Shown: positions 16,476-24,465 of the stretch, in pieces
Numbering within the stretch: position 1 is the first letter of the stretch
How the letters are laid out: each line of letters opens with the position of its first letter
NCBI RefSeq assembly: GCF_900116205.1
Contig: NZ_FOZS01000001.1
Span: 372,001-436,000, forward strand
Direction: 5' to 3'
Length of the DNA: 64,000 nucleotides
Source: Halostagnicola kamekurae
Lineage (GTDB): Archaea; Halobacteriota; Halobacteria; Halobacteriales; Natrialbaceae
Program-made: the position numbers and the translations under genes
The notes under the pieces: generated by a model
Databases searched by the model: none
The model's input: only the letters and a program-made list of their open reading frames with translations
What the model was told of the DNA's origin: nothing

Positions 16476-17342
16476 ATGGTGACCGTCGTCAAGATCGGCG
16501 GCGCGCGCGCCGTCGATCCCGAGGGTGCGCTGGGCGACGTTGCACAGCTGATGGACGATGGAGAATCCGTCGTCGTCGTCCACGGTGGCTCGACAGCCGT
16601 CGACGAGACGCTCGAGGAACTCGGCGAGGAGCCGACCTACGTCGAAACGCCAGGCGGCGTCGTCGGCCGATTCACCGACGAGCGGACGATGGACGTCTTC
16701 AAGATGGTGATGCCGGGGAAGCTCAACACGGATCTCGTCGAGGCCCTGCAGAACGAAGGCGTCGACGCGGTCGGGCTCACCGGCACCGACGGAAAGTTGC
16801 TCTCTGGCAAGCGAAAATCCGCAGTTAGGGTCAAAGAGGACGGCAAGAAGAAGATCAAACGCGGCGACCACTCGGGGACGATCGAGTCGGTCAACGCGGA
16901 CTTACTCGAGACGCTGCTCTCGAGTTCGTACACGCCTGTCGTCTCCGTTCCGGTACTCGGAGAGGAGAAAGACGGCGGCTACACCGCCGTCAACGCCGAC
17001 GCGGATCGCGCGGCCGCGGCGATCGCGGGCGCGCTCGAGGCGGACCTCGTCCTCCTGACCGACGTATCGGGGATCTACGAGGATCCCGACGACGAGTCGA
17101 CGAAGATCGACGAGGCGGCGACGCCCGCGGCGTTCGAGGCGGTCAAAGACGCCGCGGAAGGGTTCATGACGAAGAAGGTGATGGCGGCAGAGGAATCGCT
17201 CGAGGGCGGGGCGGCCTCGGTCGTCGTCGCCGACGCGAACGCGGACGAACCGATCACGAGCGCGCTCGACGGCGACGGGACGACCCTGTTGCCCGAGGCG
17301 CTCGAGAACGACGAGAACGCGAAAACGGAGGCCACAGAATGA
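16476..17342 (+). CDS. argB: Acetylglutamate/LysW-glutamate kinase
   Basis: This 288-residue amino-acid kinase phosphorylates the side-chain carboxylate of the carrier-bound glutamate. The N-terminal VVKIGGA, VVVVHGGST near 28-36 (substrate loop), a Lys-rich stretch at about 117-128 and TDVSGIYEDPDD near 195 are family features. Basic residues in the middle may contact the acidic LysW carrier. It abuts argC and overlaps argD by 4 nt (ATGA). Confidence 0.93.
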   Translation: MVTVVKIGGARAVDPEGALGDVAQLMDDGESVVVVHGGSTAVDETLEELGEEPTYVETPGGVVGRFTDERTMDVFKMVMPGKLNTDLVEALQNEGVDAVGLTGTDGKLLSGKRKSAVRVKEDGKKKIKRGDHSGTIESVNADLLETLLSSSYTPVVSVPVLGEEKDGGYTAVNADADRAAAAIAGALEADLVLLTDVSGIYEDPDDESTKIDEAATPAAFEAVKDAAEGFMTKKVMAAEESLEGGAASVVVADANADEPITSALDGDGTTLLPEALENDENAKTEATE

Positions 17343-18481
17343 GCGACCACGATTTCGTATCCGGCGGCAAGCCGATCGGCATCGAACGCGGCGAGGGACC
17401 GTACCTCTACACGGCGGAGGACACGGCGTACATCGACGCGGGCGCGAGTTTCGCGTGTACGCCGCTGGGACACTCCCATCCGGCGGTCGTCGACGCGGTC
17501 CAGGATCAGGTTGGAGATCTGATGTTCGTCGATTCATCCTATCCCGTACAGTCGCGCGAGGACGCCTACGCTTCGTTCGTCGCGTCGACGCCCGACGGAC
17601 TGGATCAGGCCTGGTTCTGTAACTCCGGCACCGAGGCCAACGAGGCCGCGCTGAAGTTCGCCCGCTCGGCGACGGGCGAGTCGAAGATCGTCGCCGCGAC
17701 CCGCTCGTTCCACGGCCGGACGATGGGGGCGCTCGCGGCCACCTGGAAAGACAAGTACAAGAAGCCCTACGAACCCCTGGCCGGCGACGTGGCGTTCGTC
17801 CCCTACGGCGATAGCGAGGAACTCGCGGCTGCCGTGGACGACGAGACCGCAGCCGTCATTCTCGAGCCGATCCAGGGCGAGGGCGGGATCAACGTCCCCC
17901 CGGCGGGCTACCTCGAGACTGCCCGAGAACTCACCGACGACGCCGGTGCGGCGCTCGTCTTCGACGAGGTCCAGACCGGCATGGGCCGGACGGGATCGAT
18001 GTGGGCCTGTCAGAACGCGGGCGTCACGCCCGACATCCTGACGACGGCGAAGGGTCTCGGAAACGGCCTGCCCGTCGGCGCGATCGCGGTCGGCGACTGG
18101 ATCGCCGACGGCGCGGCCTCGCACAACGCCACCTTCAGCGGCGGCCCCGTCGTCACCGCGGCGGTCCACGCGACCGTCTCGACGCTGGTCGAGGAGGAGT
18201 GGCCCGCCCACGCCGCCGAGATGGGCGAGTACCTCACCACGGAACTCGAGGCCGCCATCGGCGACGAAGTGCGCGAAATTCGCGGCGAGGGACTGCTCAT
18301 TGGGATCGAGTTGAAACGCGGTGCGAACCGGGCCGCCCGCGATCTAGCGATGAACGAACAAGTTCTGGCGCTGCCCGCGGGGCGGACCGTCCTGCGCCTG
18401 CTGCCGCCGCTGGTGATCGGCGAGGACGACGCGGACCAACTCGTGGACGCGCTGACGGCGGTCGTCGCATCCGACTCCTGA
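17339..18481 (+). CDS. argD: LysW-semialdehyde/acetylornithine aminotransferase
   Basis: This is a 380-residue class III PLP aminotransferase. NSGTEANEAALKFAR near 96-110, FDEVQTGMGRTG near 208-219 (the Asp that binds the pyridine nitrogen) and the PLP-lysine in TTAKGLGNG near 235-243 are visible. It transfers the amino group from glutamate to the carrier-bound semialdehyde, giving LysW-ornithine. It overlaps argB by ATGA; argE starts 6 bp downstream. Confidence 0.95.
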   Translation: MSDHDFVSGGKPIGIERGEGPYLYTAEDTAYIDAGASFACTPLGHSHPAVVDAVQDQVGDLMFVDSSYPVQSREDAYASFVASTPDGLDQAWFCNSGTEANEAALKFARSATGESKIVAATRSFHGRTMGALAATWKDKYKKPYEPLAGDVAFVPYGDSEELAAAVDDETAAVILEPIQGEGGINVPPAGYLETARELTDDAGAALVFDEVQTGMGRTGSMWACQNAGVTPDILTTAKGLGNGLPVGAIAVGDWIADGAASHNATFSGGPVVTAAVHATVSTLVEEEWPAHAAEMGEYLTTELEAAIGDEVREIRGEGLLIGIELKRGANRAARDLAMNEQVLALPAGRTVLRLLPPLVIGEDDADQLVDALTAVVASDS

Positions 18482-18487
18482 GTACGT

Positions 18488-19597
18488 ATGAACGCGAGCA
18501 AACCCGAACCGACCGATGTCACGCCCGAGAACGCGCGGAACCTGCTGACCGATCTCGTCTCGATCTCCTCGCCCAGCGGCGAGGAACGCGAGGCGGCCGA
18601 ACGCCTCGTCGAGTTCTTCACCGCAAACGGCCGCGAGGCCTGGATCGACGACGTTGGCAACGTTCGCGCGCCGGCCGACGACGCGGTTTTGCTGACCTCC
18701 CACGTCGACACGGTTCCCGGCGAGATTCCCGTCGAAGTTCGTCCGGCCGACGCGGACGACCTCGAGGCAGAGGTCGCAAGCGAGGAGGGCGAGGACGTCC
18801 TCTGGGGCCGGGGGAGCGTCGACGCGACCGGCCCGCTCGCCGCGATGGCCGTCGCCGCCGTTCGAACGGGCGTCTCCTTCGTCGGCGTCGTCGGCGAGGA
18901 GACCAACTCCCGCGGCGCGCGCCACCTAGTCGTCGACCGCGAGGAACCCGACGCCGTCGTCAACGGCGAGCCAAGCGGCGCGACCGGGATCACCCTCGGC
19001 TATCGAGGCTTTCTCGCGGGAACCTACGTCGCGACCAGCGAGTCCGGGCATACCTCCCGGCCCGAACCGAACGCGATCCAGCACGCGATCGACTGGTGGA
19101 CGGCAGTCGAGGACGCCTTCGCGGACGACGAGTACCACCCGGTCTTCGAGCGCGTGACGGCCAAACCCGTCGACGTCGACGGTGGCTCGAGCGCGGACGG
19201 CCTGTCGGTCGAGACGACGCTCGAGGTACAACTGCGCATCCCGCCGACGCTCACCGCAGATGCCGTTCGCGAGACCGCCGAAGCCGAACTCGAAATCGGC
19301 ACCGTCTCCTGGGCGGAGCCGATCCCGCCGGTCATGGAGAGCCCGCGGACCGAAGTCGCGCGGGCGTTTCGCGCGGCGATCCGCGAGCAGGACGCAGACC
19401 CCAGACTGCTGCGCAAGACCGGTACGAGCGACATGAACCTCTATGCCGGCACCTGGGACTGTCCGATGGCGACCTACGGCCCCGGCAACTCGGATCTCGA
19501 TCACGCCCCGAACGAACGCCTGTCGCTGTCTGAGTTCGATCGTTCCGTTTCGGTTCTCGAATCCGTCGCGACCGACCTTCGCGGTGATACCCAATGA
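18488..19597 (+). CDS. argE: LysW-ornithine hydrolase (M20 family, ArgE/LysK)
   Basis: This 369-residue M20 metallopeptidase releases ornithine from the carrier. Metal ligands are visible as TSHVDTVPG near 75 (His and Asp), GRGSVDATGP near 100, and the catalytic GEETNSRGARH near 138. The C-terminal KTGTSDMNLYAG follows the LysK pattern. Some annotation systems call such genes lysK or argE; the ornithine role is inferred from the cluster. It overlaps argF by ATGA. Confidence 0.92.
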   Translation: MNASKPEPTDVTPENARNLLTDLVSISSPSGEEREAAERLVEFFTANGREAWIDDVGNVRAPADDAVLLTSHVDTVPGEIPVEVRPADADDLEAEVASEEGEDVLWGRGSVDATGPLAAMAVAAVRTGVSFVGVVGEETNSRGARHLVVDREEPDAVVNGEPSGATGITLGYRGFLAGTYVATSESGHTSRPEPNAIQHAIDWWTAVEDAFADDEYHPVFERVTAKPVDVDGGSSADGLSVETTLEVQLRIPPTLTADAVRETAEAELEIGTVSWAEPIPPVMESPRTEVARAFRAAIREQDADPRLLRKTGTSDMNLYAGTWDCPMATYGPGNSDLDHAPNERLSLSEFDRSVSVLESVATDLRGDTQ

Positions 19598-20502
19598 CGA
19601 CACGACACTTACTGGACATCGACGACCTCTCGGCTCCGGAACTCGAGACGATCCTCGAGCGCGCGGAGCGGTACAAACGAGCACAGCAACAGGGGGAGAA
19701 CCACGAGGACCTCTCGGGTCAGACGCTCGGGATGATCTTTCAGAAGCCGAGTACGCGGACTCGGGTCTCTTTCGAAACGGGGATGACCCAACTCGGCGGC
19801 CACGCCGTGTTCCTCGGCGCGGACGACATTCAACTCGGTCGCGGCGAACCGCTCAAAGACACCGCGCGGACGCTCTCGCGGTACGTCGACGCGGTCATGG
19901 CTCGGGTCTTCAAACACGAGAACATCGAAGTCCTCGCGGAGTACTCCTCGGTGCCGATCGTCAACGGGCTCACCGACGACGCCCATCCCTGCCAGACGCT
20001 CGCCGATCTGCTGACGATCCGCGAGCAACAGGGCGGGTTCGAGAACGTTTCGGCAGCCTGGGTCGGCGACGGTAACAACGTCGCCCAGTCGTTTGCGATC
20101 GGCGCGGCGCTCGCGGGGATCGACCTGACCGTCGCAACGCCCGCCGGCTACGGGATCGACGACGAGGTCGTCGACCGGGTGGCCGATCTGGGCGGGGAGC
20201 TCACGACCACGACCGACCCCGTCGAGGCCGTCGCGGATACCGACGTCGTCTACACCGACGTCTGGATCAGCATGGGCCAGGAGGACGAACGCGACGTTCG
20301 AATGGACAACTTCGAGGGCTTTCAGGTCAACGCGGACCTACTCGAGCACGCACCCGACGCATCGGTAATGCACTGTTTGCCCGCCCACCGCGGCGAGGAA
20401 ATCTCCGACGGCGTCATCGAGAGCGACCGCTCGATCGTCTTCGATCAGGCGGAGAACCGGCTGCACGCACAGAAGGCGTTGCTGAGTTGGCTCCTCGAGT
20501 AG
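19594..20502 (+). CDS. argF: Ornithine carbamoyltransferase
   Basis: This 302-residue enzyme makes citrulline from ornithine and carbamoyl phosphate. It carries the carbamoyl-phosphate loop STRTR near 52-56, HPCQTLADL near 130, DVVYTDVW near 213-220 and the catalytic HCLPAHRG near 256. It is the last gene of the block; a separate promoter for thrC follows. Confidence 0.96.
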   Translation: MTTRHLLDIDDLSAPELETILERAERYKRAQQQGENHEDLSGQTLGMIFQKPSTRTRVSFETGMTQLGGHAVFLGADDIQLGRGEPLKDTARTLSRYVDAVMARVFKHENIEVLAEYSSVPIVNGLTDDAHPCQTLADLLTIREQQGGFENVSAAWVGDGNNVAQSFAIGAALAGIDLTVATPAGYGIDDEVVDRVADLGGELTTTTDPVEAVADTDVVYTDVWISMGQEDERDVRMDNFEGFQVNADLLEHAPDASVMHCLPAHRGEEISDGVIESDRSIVFDQAENRLHAQKALLSWLLE

Positions 20503-20571
20503 GCCGATTCGGGCGGTACCGGACAGGACGAACCCACTCACTTTTTGCCCGTCCCGCTCTTCTCGCCGATA

Positions 20572-21831
20572 ATGAGTCTGAGTCTTGCTGCGGAACGGCC
20601 AGAACCTCCCGTCGACGCCGAAGACGGTGCCTGGCTCGAGTGCATCGAGTGCGGTGAAACGTTCCCGCCGTTCGCGGACATTCGCTACACCTGCGACGAG
20701 TGCGACGGACTGCTCGAGGTCCGCTACACCGACCTCCCCTCGCTCGACGAGTTCGAGGGTCGTGGCGTCTGGCGATACGCCGACGCGCTCCCGCTCGAGT
20801 CGGGCGTGACGACTCAGGAGGGCGCGACGCCGCTGTACGAGGTACCGCGTCTCGAGGACGACGTCGGCGTCGAGGCCCTGCGAATCAAACACGAAGGCAT
20901 GAATCCGACCGGTTCGTTCAAGGATCGGGGGATGACCGTGGGCGTCGCGGTCGCGAAGGAACTCGGCGTCGACCGACTCGCCTGCGCCTCGACCGGGAAC
21001 ACGAGCGCGGCGCTCGCGGCCTACGGCTCGCGCGGCGGGATGGAAACGCTCGTTCTCCTCCCCGCGGGAAAAGTCGCGGCCGGCAAGATCGCGCAGGCGA
21101 GCCTGCACGGCGCGCGGATCCTCGAGGTCGACGGCAACTTCGACTCCTGTCTCGACATCGTTCAGGAACTGGCCGCCCGCGGCGAGGCCTATCTCCTGAA
21201 CTCGCTGAACCCGTTCCGGCTCGAGGGCCAGAAGACCATCGGCCTCGAGATTCTCGAGACCTTCCGCGACGATTACGGCGCGTTTCCGGATCGGATCGTG
21301 CTCCCGGTCGGCAACGCCGGCAACACCTCGGCGCTGTACAAGGCGTTCCGCGAACTGGTTCAGGTCGGGGATCTTCCGCTCGAGGACGTACCGAAACTGA
21401 CCGGCGTACAGGCGGAGGGTGCCGCGCCGATGGTCGAGGCGATCGAGAACGACGCCGACGAGGTTCGACGCTGGGAGGACGTCGAGACGCGCGCGACGGC
21501 GATCCGGATCGGCAACCCGGTGAACGCGCCGAAGGCGCTGCCCGGTATCCGCGAGACCGACGGCACCGCCGTCGCCGTCTCCGACGAAGAGATCACCGAC
21601 GCACAGCGAGACCTCGCGGCGGAAGGGATCGGCGTCGAACCCGCCTCCGCCGCTTCGATCGCCGGCCTCCGGAAACTCCGCGCCGAGGGCGTCGTTACCG
21701 ACGACGAACGCGTCGCCTGTCTCACGACGGGCCACCTGCTCAAAGACCCCGACGCGGCGGCAGCCGCCGGGAGCGAGCCACAACCGGTCCCGAACGACAC
21801 CGAGGGCGTCCTCGAGCACCTTCGCGAGTGA
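20572..21831 (+). CDS. thrC: Threonine synthase
   Basis: This is a 419-residue fold-type II PLP enzyme that turns O-phosphohomoserine into threonine. It has an N-terminal zinc ribbon (CIECGE and CDECDG, about 23-47), the PLP lysine in TGSFKDRGMT near 113 and the glycine-rich PVGNAGNTSA near 245. The ATG at 20572 is preferred since CTTTTTGCC near 20541-20549 gives a start right before it; an in-frame start at 20545 precedes this. Residues are acidic throughout. It lies behind the arg block but appears independently expressed. Confidence 0.93.
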   Translation: MSLSLAAERPEPPVDAEDGAWLECIECGETFPPFADIRYTCDECDGLLEVRYTDLPSLDEFEGRGVWRYADALPLESGVTTQEGATPLYEVPRLEDDVGVEALRIKHEGMNPTGSFKDRGMTVGVAVAKELGVDRLACASTGNTSAALAAYGSRGGMETLVLLPAGKVAAGKIAQASLHGARILEVDGNFDSCLDIVQELAARGEAYLLNSLNPFRLEGQKTIGLEILETFRDDYGAFPDRIVLPVGNAGNTSALYKAFRELVQVGDLPLEDVPKLTGVQAEGAAPMVEAIENDADEVRRWEDVETRATAIRIGNPVNAPKALPGIRETDGTAVAVSDEEITDAQRDLAAEGIGVEPASAASIAGLRKLRAEGVVTDDERVACLTTGHLLKDPDAAAAAGSEPQPVPNDTEGVLEHLRE

Positions 21832-21948
21832 CGTCGGGAGGATACTCAAACTCACTGTCACCTGTCGTTCACCCGTCTGCGCTCTGTCTGACGCGTCTGA
21901 CGGTCGACTGACTGAACCTTTTGCGGCCAGAAAACCTATATGTGATCG

Positions 21949-22266
21949 ATGTCCGTCGAGTATCGGCCTCCCGAGACCCCCACCCACTGCGTCCAGCGAA
22001 CCGCCAGTGACAGTACCACTCGGCAGGATCGTGCGCCTGCCGAACACACCGAATCAACGCCTCGAATGCGAGACCCCCTCTCAGCCAGGATCGAACGAAC
22101 CCGCCTCCGCCTTCGGATCGCCGCCCTCGAGCGGGAACTCGAAGCCAGAGAGTCCGAACGACAGGAACTCATCGATCAGTACGAACTCGTCCTCGAGCAC
22201 CGAGACGCCGATTCGGCGGACTCGACGACTGACGAACGCGGATTCGTCCGTCGGCTTCTGGGCTAA
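21949..22266 (+). CDS. Small coiled-coil protein, unknown
   Basis: This 105-residue frame has a disordered first third and a heptad-like charged helix at about 45-85 (RIERTRLRLRIAALEREL). It ends GFVRRLLG, a pattern found in small haloarchaeal coiled-coil proteins. CTTTTGCGG at about 21917 could act as its TATA box. No family is recognised. It may be a structural or regulatory small protein, or a chance frame. Confidence 0.5.
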   Translation: MSVEYRPPETPTHCVQRTASDSTTRQDRAPAEHTESTPRMRDPLSARIERTRLRLRIAALERELEARESERQELIDQYELVLEHRDADSADSTTDERGFVRRLLG

Positions 22267-22362
22267 TCTCCCCGCTTCCGATCGCCGTTTCCCCCTGCGT
22301 TGTGCTCGACTCGAGCGCCTTTTCGTCTCCCGAATTCGGATAATGTGTTCTCGGAAACTATG

Positions 22363-22414
22363 TTGGAACTCCAACCAATTAGTATATTTTAAATACCATT
22401 GGTATTAGTATATT
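22363..22414 (+). promoter_or_regulatory. TFB promoter with nested palindromes
   Basis: The AT-rich block holds a TATA region (TATATTTTAAAT, about 22383-22394). On one side is the inverted repeat TTGGA-AC-TCCAA (22363-22374), on the other AATACCA-T-TGGTATT (22392-22406). The 11-mer ATTAGTATATT occurs twice (22378-22388 and 22404-22414). The second palindrome overlaps the TATA downstream edge. This density suggests controlled expression of the TFB, possibly by itself or by a repressor. Confidence 0.6.
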
Positions 22415-22428
22415 ATCACGAGAGGCGA

Positions 22429-23316
22429 ATGGACGACGGCAATACAAACCTGAACTGTACAGAATGCGATGGACAACTTCGAACCACCGGCACCGAAATC
22501 GTCTGTGAGGAGTGTGGGCTCGTCACCGAGGAGAACGCCATCGATCACGGGCCCGAGTGGCGCTCGTTCGAGGACGACGATACCGATCGGCGTCGGACTG
22601 GGGCTCCCCTGACTCGATCTCGACACGATCGGGGCCTGTCAACGGAAATCGGATACGGCTCCGGCTCTGGATCGCGACTGACGGGTCGGAAACGCCGCCA
22701 GCTCGCGCGGCTGCGCAGAGAACACAATCGGGCCCGAATCTCTACGAAAGCAGAGCGAAATCAGGTGTACGGATTCACCGAGATCAAGCGATTGACGACC
22801 GAACTATCGCTTCCGGACTCGACCCGCGAGCAGGCTTGCTCGCTCTTTAAATCCGCACAGTCGGAGGACCTCCTTCGCGGCCGATCGCTCGAGGGATTCG
22901 CGGCAGCGGCGGTGTATGCAGTCTGTCGAACGGTATCGATGGCTCGAACGCTCTCGGAAGTCGTCGACGTCGCTCGCGCCGACGAGTCCGAACTCAAATC
23001 GGCGTACGATGCGCTCAACAAGGAATTGGGGCTCCGAACCGGACCGATCGATCCGACGCAGTATCTCCCCCGGTTCGCATCCAAACTCGATCTCGATACG
23101 ACGATCGAACAGTGCGCTCGAGAGCACGTCGAAACGCTTCTCGAAAACCGCGTGGTCGGAGGTCGACACCCGGGCGGCGTCGCAGCAGCGTGTCTGTACG
23201 TCGCGGCCAACGATTGTCCCGATTGTACGGGGATTACGCAGGCGTCTGCTGGAGCGGTCGCCGACGTCAACCCGGTCACGATTCGCTCGACGATTCGTCT
23301 TCTCGAGGAGTGTTAG
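22429..23316 (+). CDS. tfb: Transcription initiation factor TFB
   Basis: This 295-residue TFIIB homologue recruits RNA polymerase to the TBP-bound TATA box. It has an N-terminal zinc ribbon (CTEC near 10-13, CEEC near 26-29), a B-reader/linker to about 95 and two cyclin-like repeats (about 100-190 and 200-290). Haloarchaea carry several TFBs that direct different gene sets. The ATG at 22429 is preferred over 22399, which lies inside the promoter. A complex palindromic promoter precedes it. Confidence 0.93.
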   Translation: MDDGNTNLNCTECDGQLRTTGTEIVCEECGLVTEENAIDHGPEWRSFEDDDTDRRRTGAPLTRSRHDRGLSTEIGYGSGSGSRLTGRKRRQLARLRREHNRARISTKAERNQVYGFTEIKRLTTELSLPDSTREQACSLFKSAQSEDLLRGRSLEGFAAAAVYAVCRTVSMARTLSEVVDVARADESELKSAYDALNKELGLRTGPIDPTQYLPRFASKLDLDTTIEQCAREHVETLLENRVVGGRHPGGVAAACLYVAANDCPDCTGITQASAGAVADVNPVTIRSTIRLLEEC

Positions 23317-23364
23317 TCGCCGATACGGACACATCGACATCCGGATAGCGCGTACAACCGGTCG

Positions 23365-24033
23365 TTACTTCTGTTCGCACCGTGCGATGATTTCTCCGAG
23401 CGTCTCGATTCGCGTCGCCGAGACGCTGTCGGGAGCGCACTCTCGAACAGACCGTCCCGTCGTACGCGCATCGTGAACCTCCTCTGAACTCGGGACGGTG
23501 ACGACGGACGCGCCGAGCGTGCGTTCGATCGTCCGCTCGCGGTCGGCACTAACGGACGCTCGATTCAGTACGACCGCTCCGACCGGCGTCGCTGCCTCGA
23601 GCGCGAGTCGTTTCGTTCTGAGCGCGTCGGCGATCGCTTCCGTCGTGTCTGTCGTGACGAGGACGACCACATCCGCGACGTGTAACTGCGTGCCGACGTC
23701 GCTCGCGAGTCCCGCGGGACAGTCGATGATGACGCGCCCGAATTCCCGTTCGACGCCCTCGATGACCGTCTCGAACCGTCCCAGATCCGCCGCTCGAGCG
23801 CCGGCCAACGATCGTCCGCACGGGAGCAGGTGCGTAGCTCCGACGCGTCGGACCGCCTCAAGCGGATCCGCTCGTCCAGCGAGTACGTCGTGGAGGTCGG
23901 GACCACGTCCGCGGGGAAGATCCGCCATCGCGAGGTCCCCGTCGACGACGAGCGCGTCGAGTTCCGCTCCGAGGTTCAACGCGATGGTGGACTTTCCGAC
24001 GCCACCTTTCCCGCCAGCGACGGCGACTATCAT
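23365..24033 (-). CDS. MinD/ParA-like P-loop ATPase
   Basis: This 222-residue ATPase has the deviant Walker A GGKGGVGKST at residues 8-17, a switch region with DGDLAMADLP near 38 and IIDCPAGL near 111. The ATG at 24033 is correct for this family (MIVAVAGGKGG); a longer frame to 24234 has no family resemblance. Archaeal MinD homologues place membrane or pole complexes such as archaella and chemosensory arrays. It overlaps the preceding small gene by 4 nt on the same strand. No MinE or MinC partner is seen. Confidence 0.87.
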   Translation of the reverse strand: MIVAVAGGKGGVGKSTIALNLGAELDALVVDGDLAMADLPRGRGPDLHDVLAGRADPLEAVRRVGATHLLPCGRSLAGARAADLGRFETVIEGVEREFGRVIIDCPAGLASDVGTQLHVADVVVLVTTDTTEAIADALRTKRLALEAATPVGAVVLNRASVSADRERTIERTLGASVVTVPSSEEVHDARTTGRSVRECAPDSVSATRIETLGEIIARCEQK

Positions 24034-24389
24034 CGTCGCCCGTCGACTTCCGCCGGCGGCTCCCATCGTTCGAGACTCGAGCGGATCACTTGGGTGTCGA
24101 TCCTCGCCCGATCCGCTGCTCGCTTCGCACCGACGAATCTGAGCGGTTCGTCCGTCGTCGCTGCCGGACTCGCGAATCCGATTCCGCGCCGACTGTCTGG
24201 CTCGAGTCGTCCCTGCCAGCGTTCGCCGTCCCACTCGGGAACGACGACGCCGTTTCGTCGCGGTGGCCAGACCGGTTCGAGCGTGCTCTCGAGGCGAACC
24301 CGCTGTGGAGTCGTCCGATCGTTCGTGAGGATAGCGCTGACGAACGTCACGCCGTCGCGACGTTCGGTACTCGCAGCGATGTCGACCAT
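24030..24389 (-). CDS. Hypothetical protein coupled to MinD-like ATPase
   Basis: This 119-residue protein is acidic to neutral and contains beta-like segments (VTFVSAILTNDRTTPQRV) and WPPRRNGVVVPEWDGERW. It has no membrane segment. Its 3' end overlaps the ATPase start by 4 bases (24030-24033), which implies coupled translation and a shared process. No known family is recognised. Confidence 0.65.
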   Translation of the reverse strand: MVDIAASTERRDGVTFVSAILTNDRTTPQRVRLESTLEPVWPPRRNGVVVPEWDGERWQGRLEPDSRRGIGFASPAATTDEPLRFVGAKRAADRARIDTQVIRSSLERWEPPAEVDGRR

Positions 24390-24465
24390 GCCGCCATTGG
24401 CCCCGTTACCGCACTTAAACTCGCGGACGACTCGTTTGCGGCCGCGTCGGCTGACTCCTGGCAGA

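Noticed and set aside
18001-19533. 510-codon ORF rich in Arg over argD/argE
   Set aside because: Arg/Gly-rich composition and no family features; it is a frame shadow of argD and argE.
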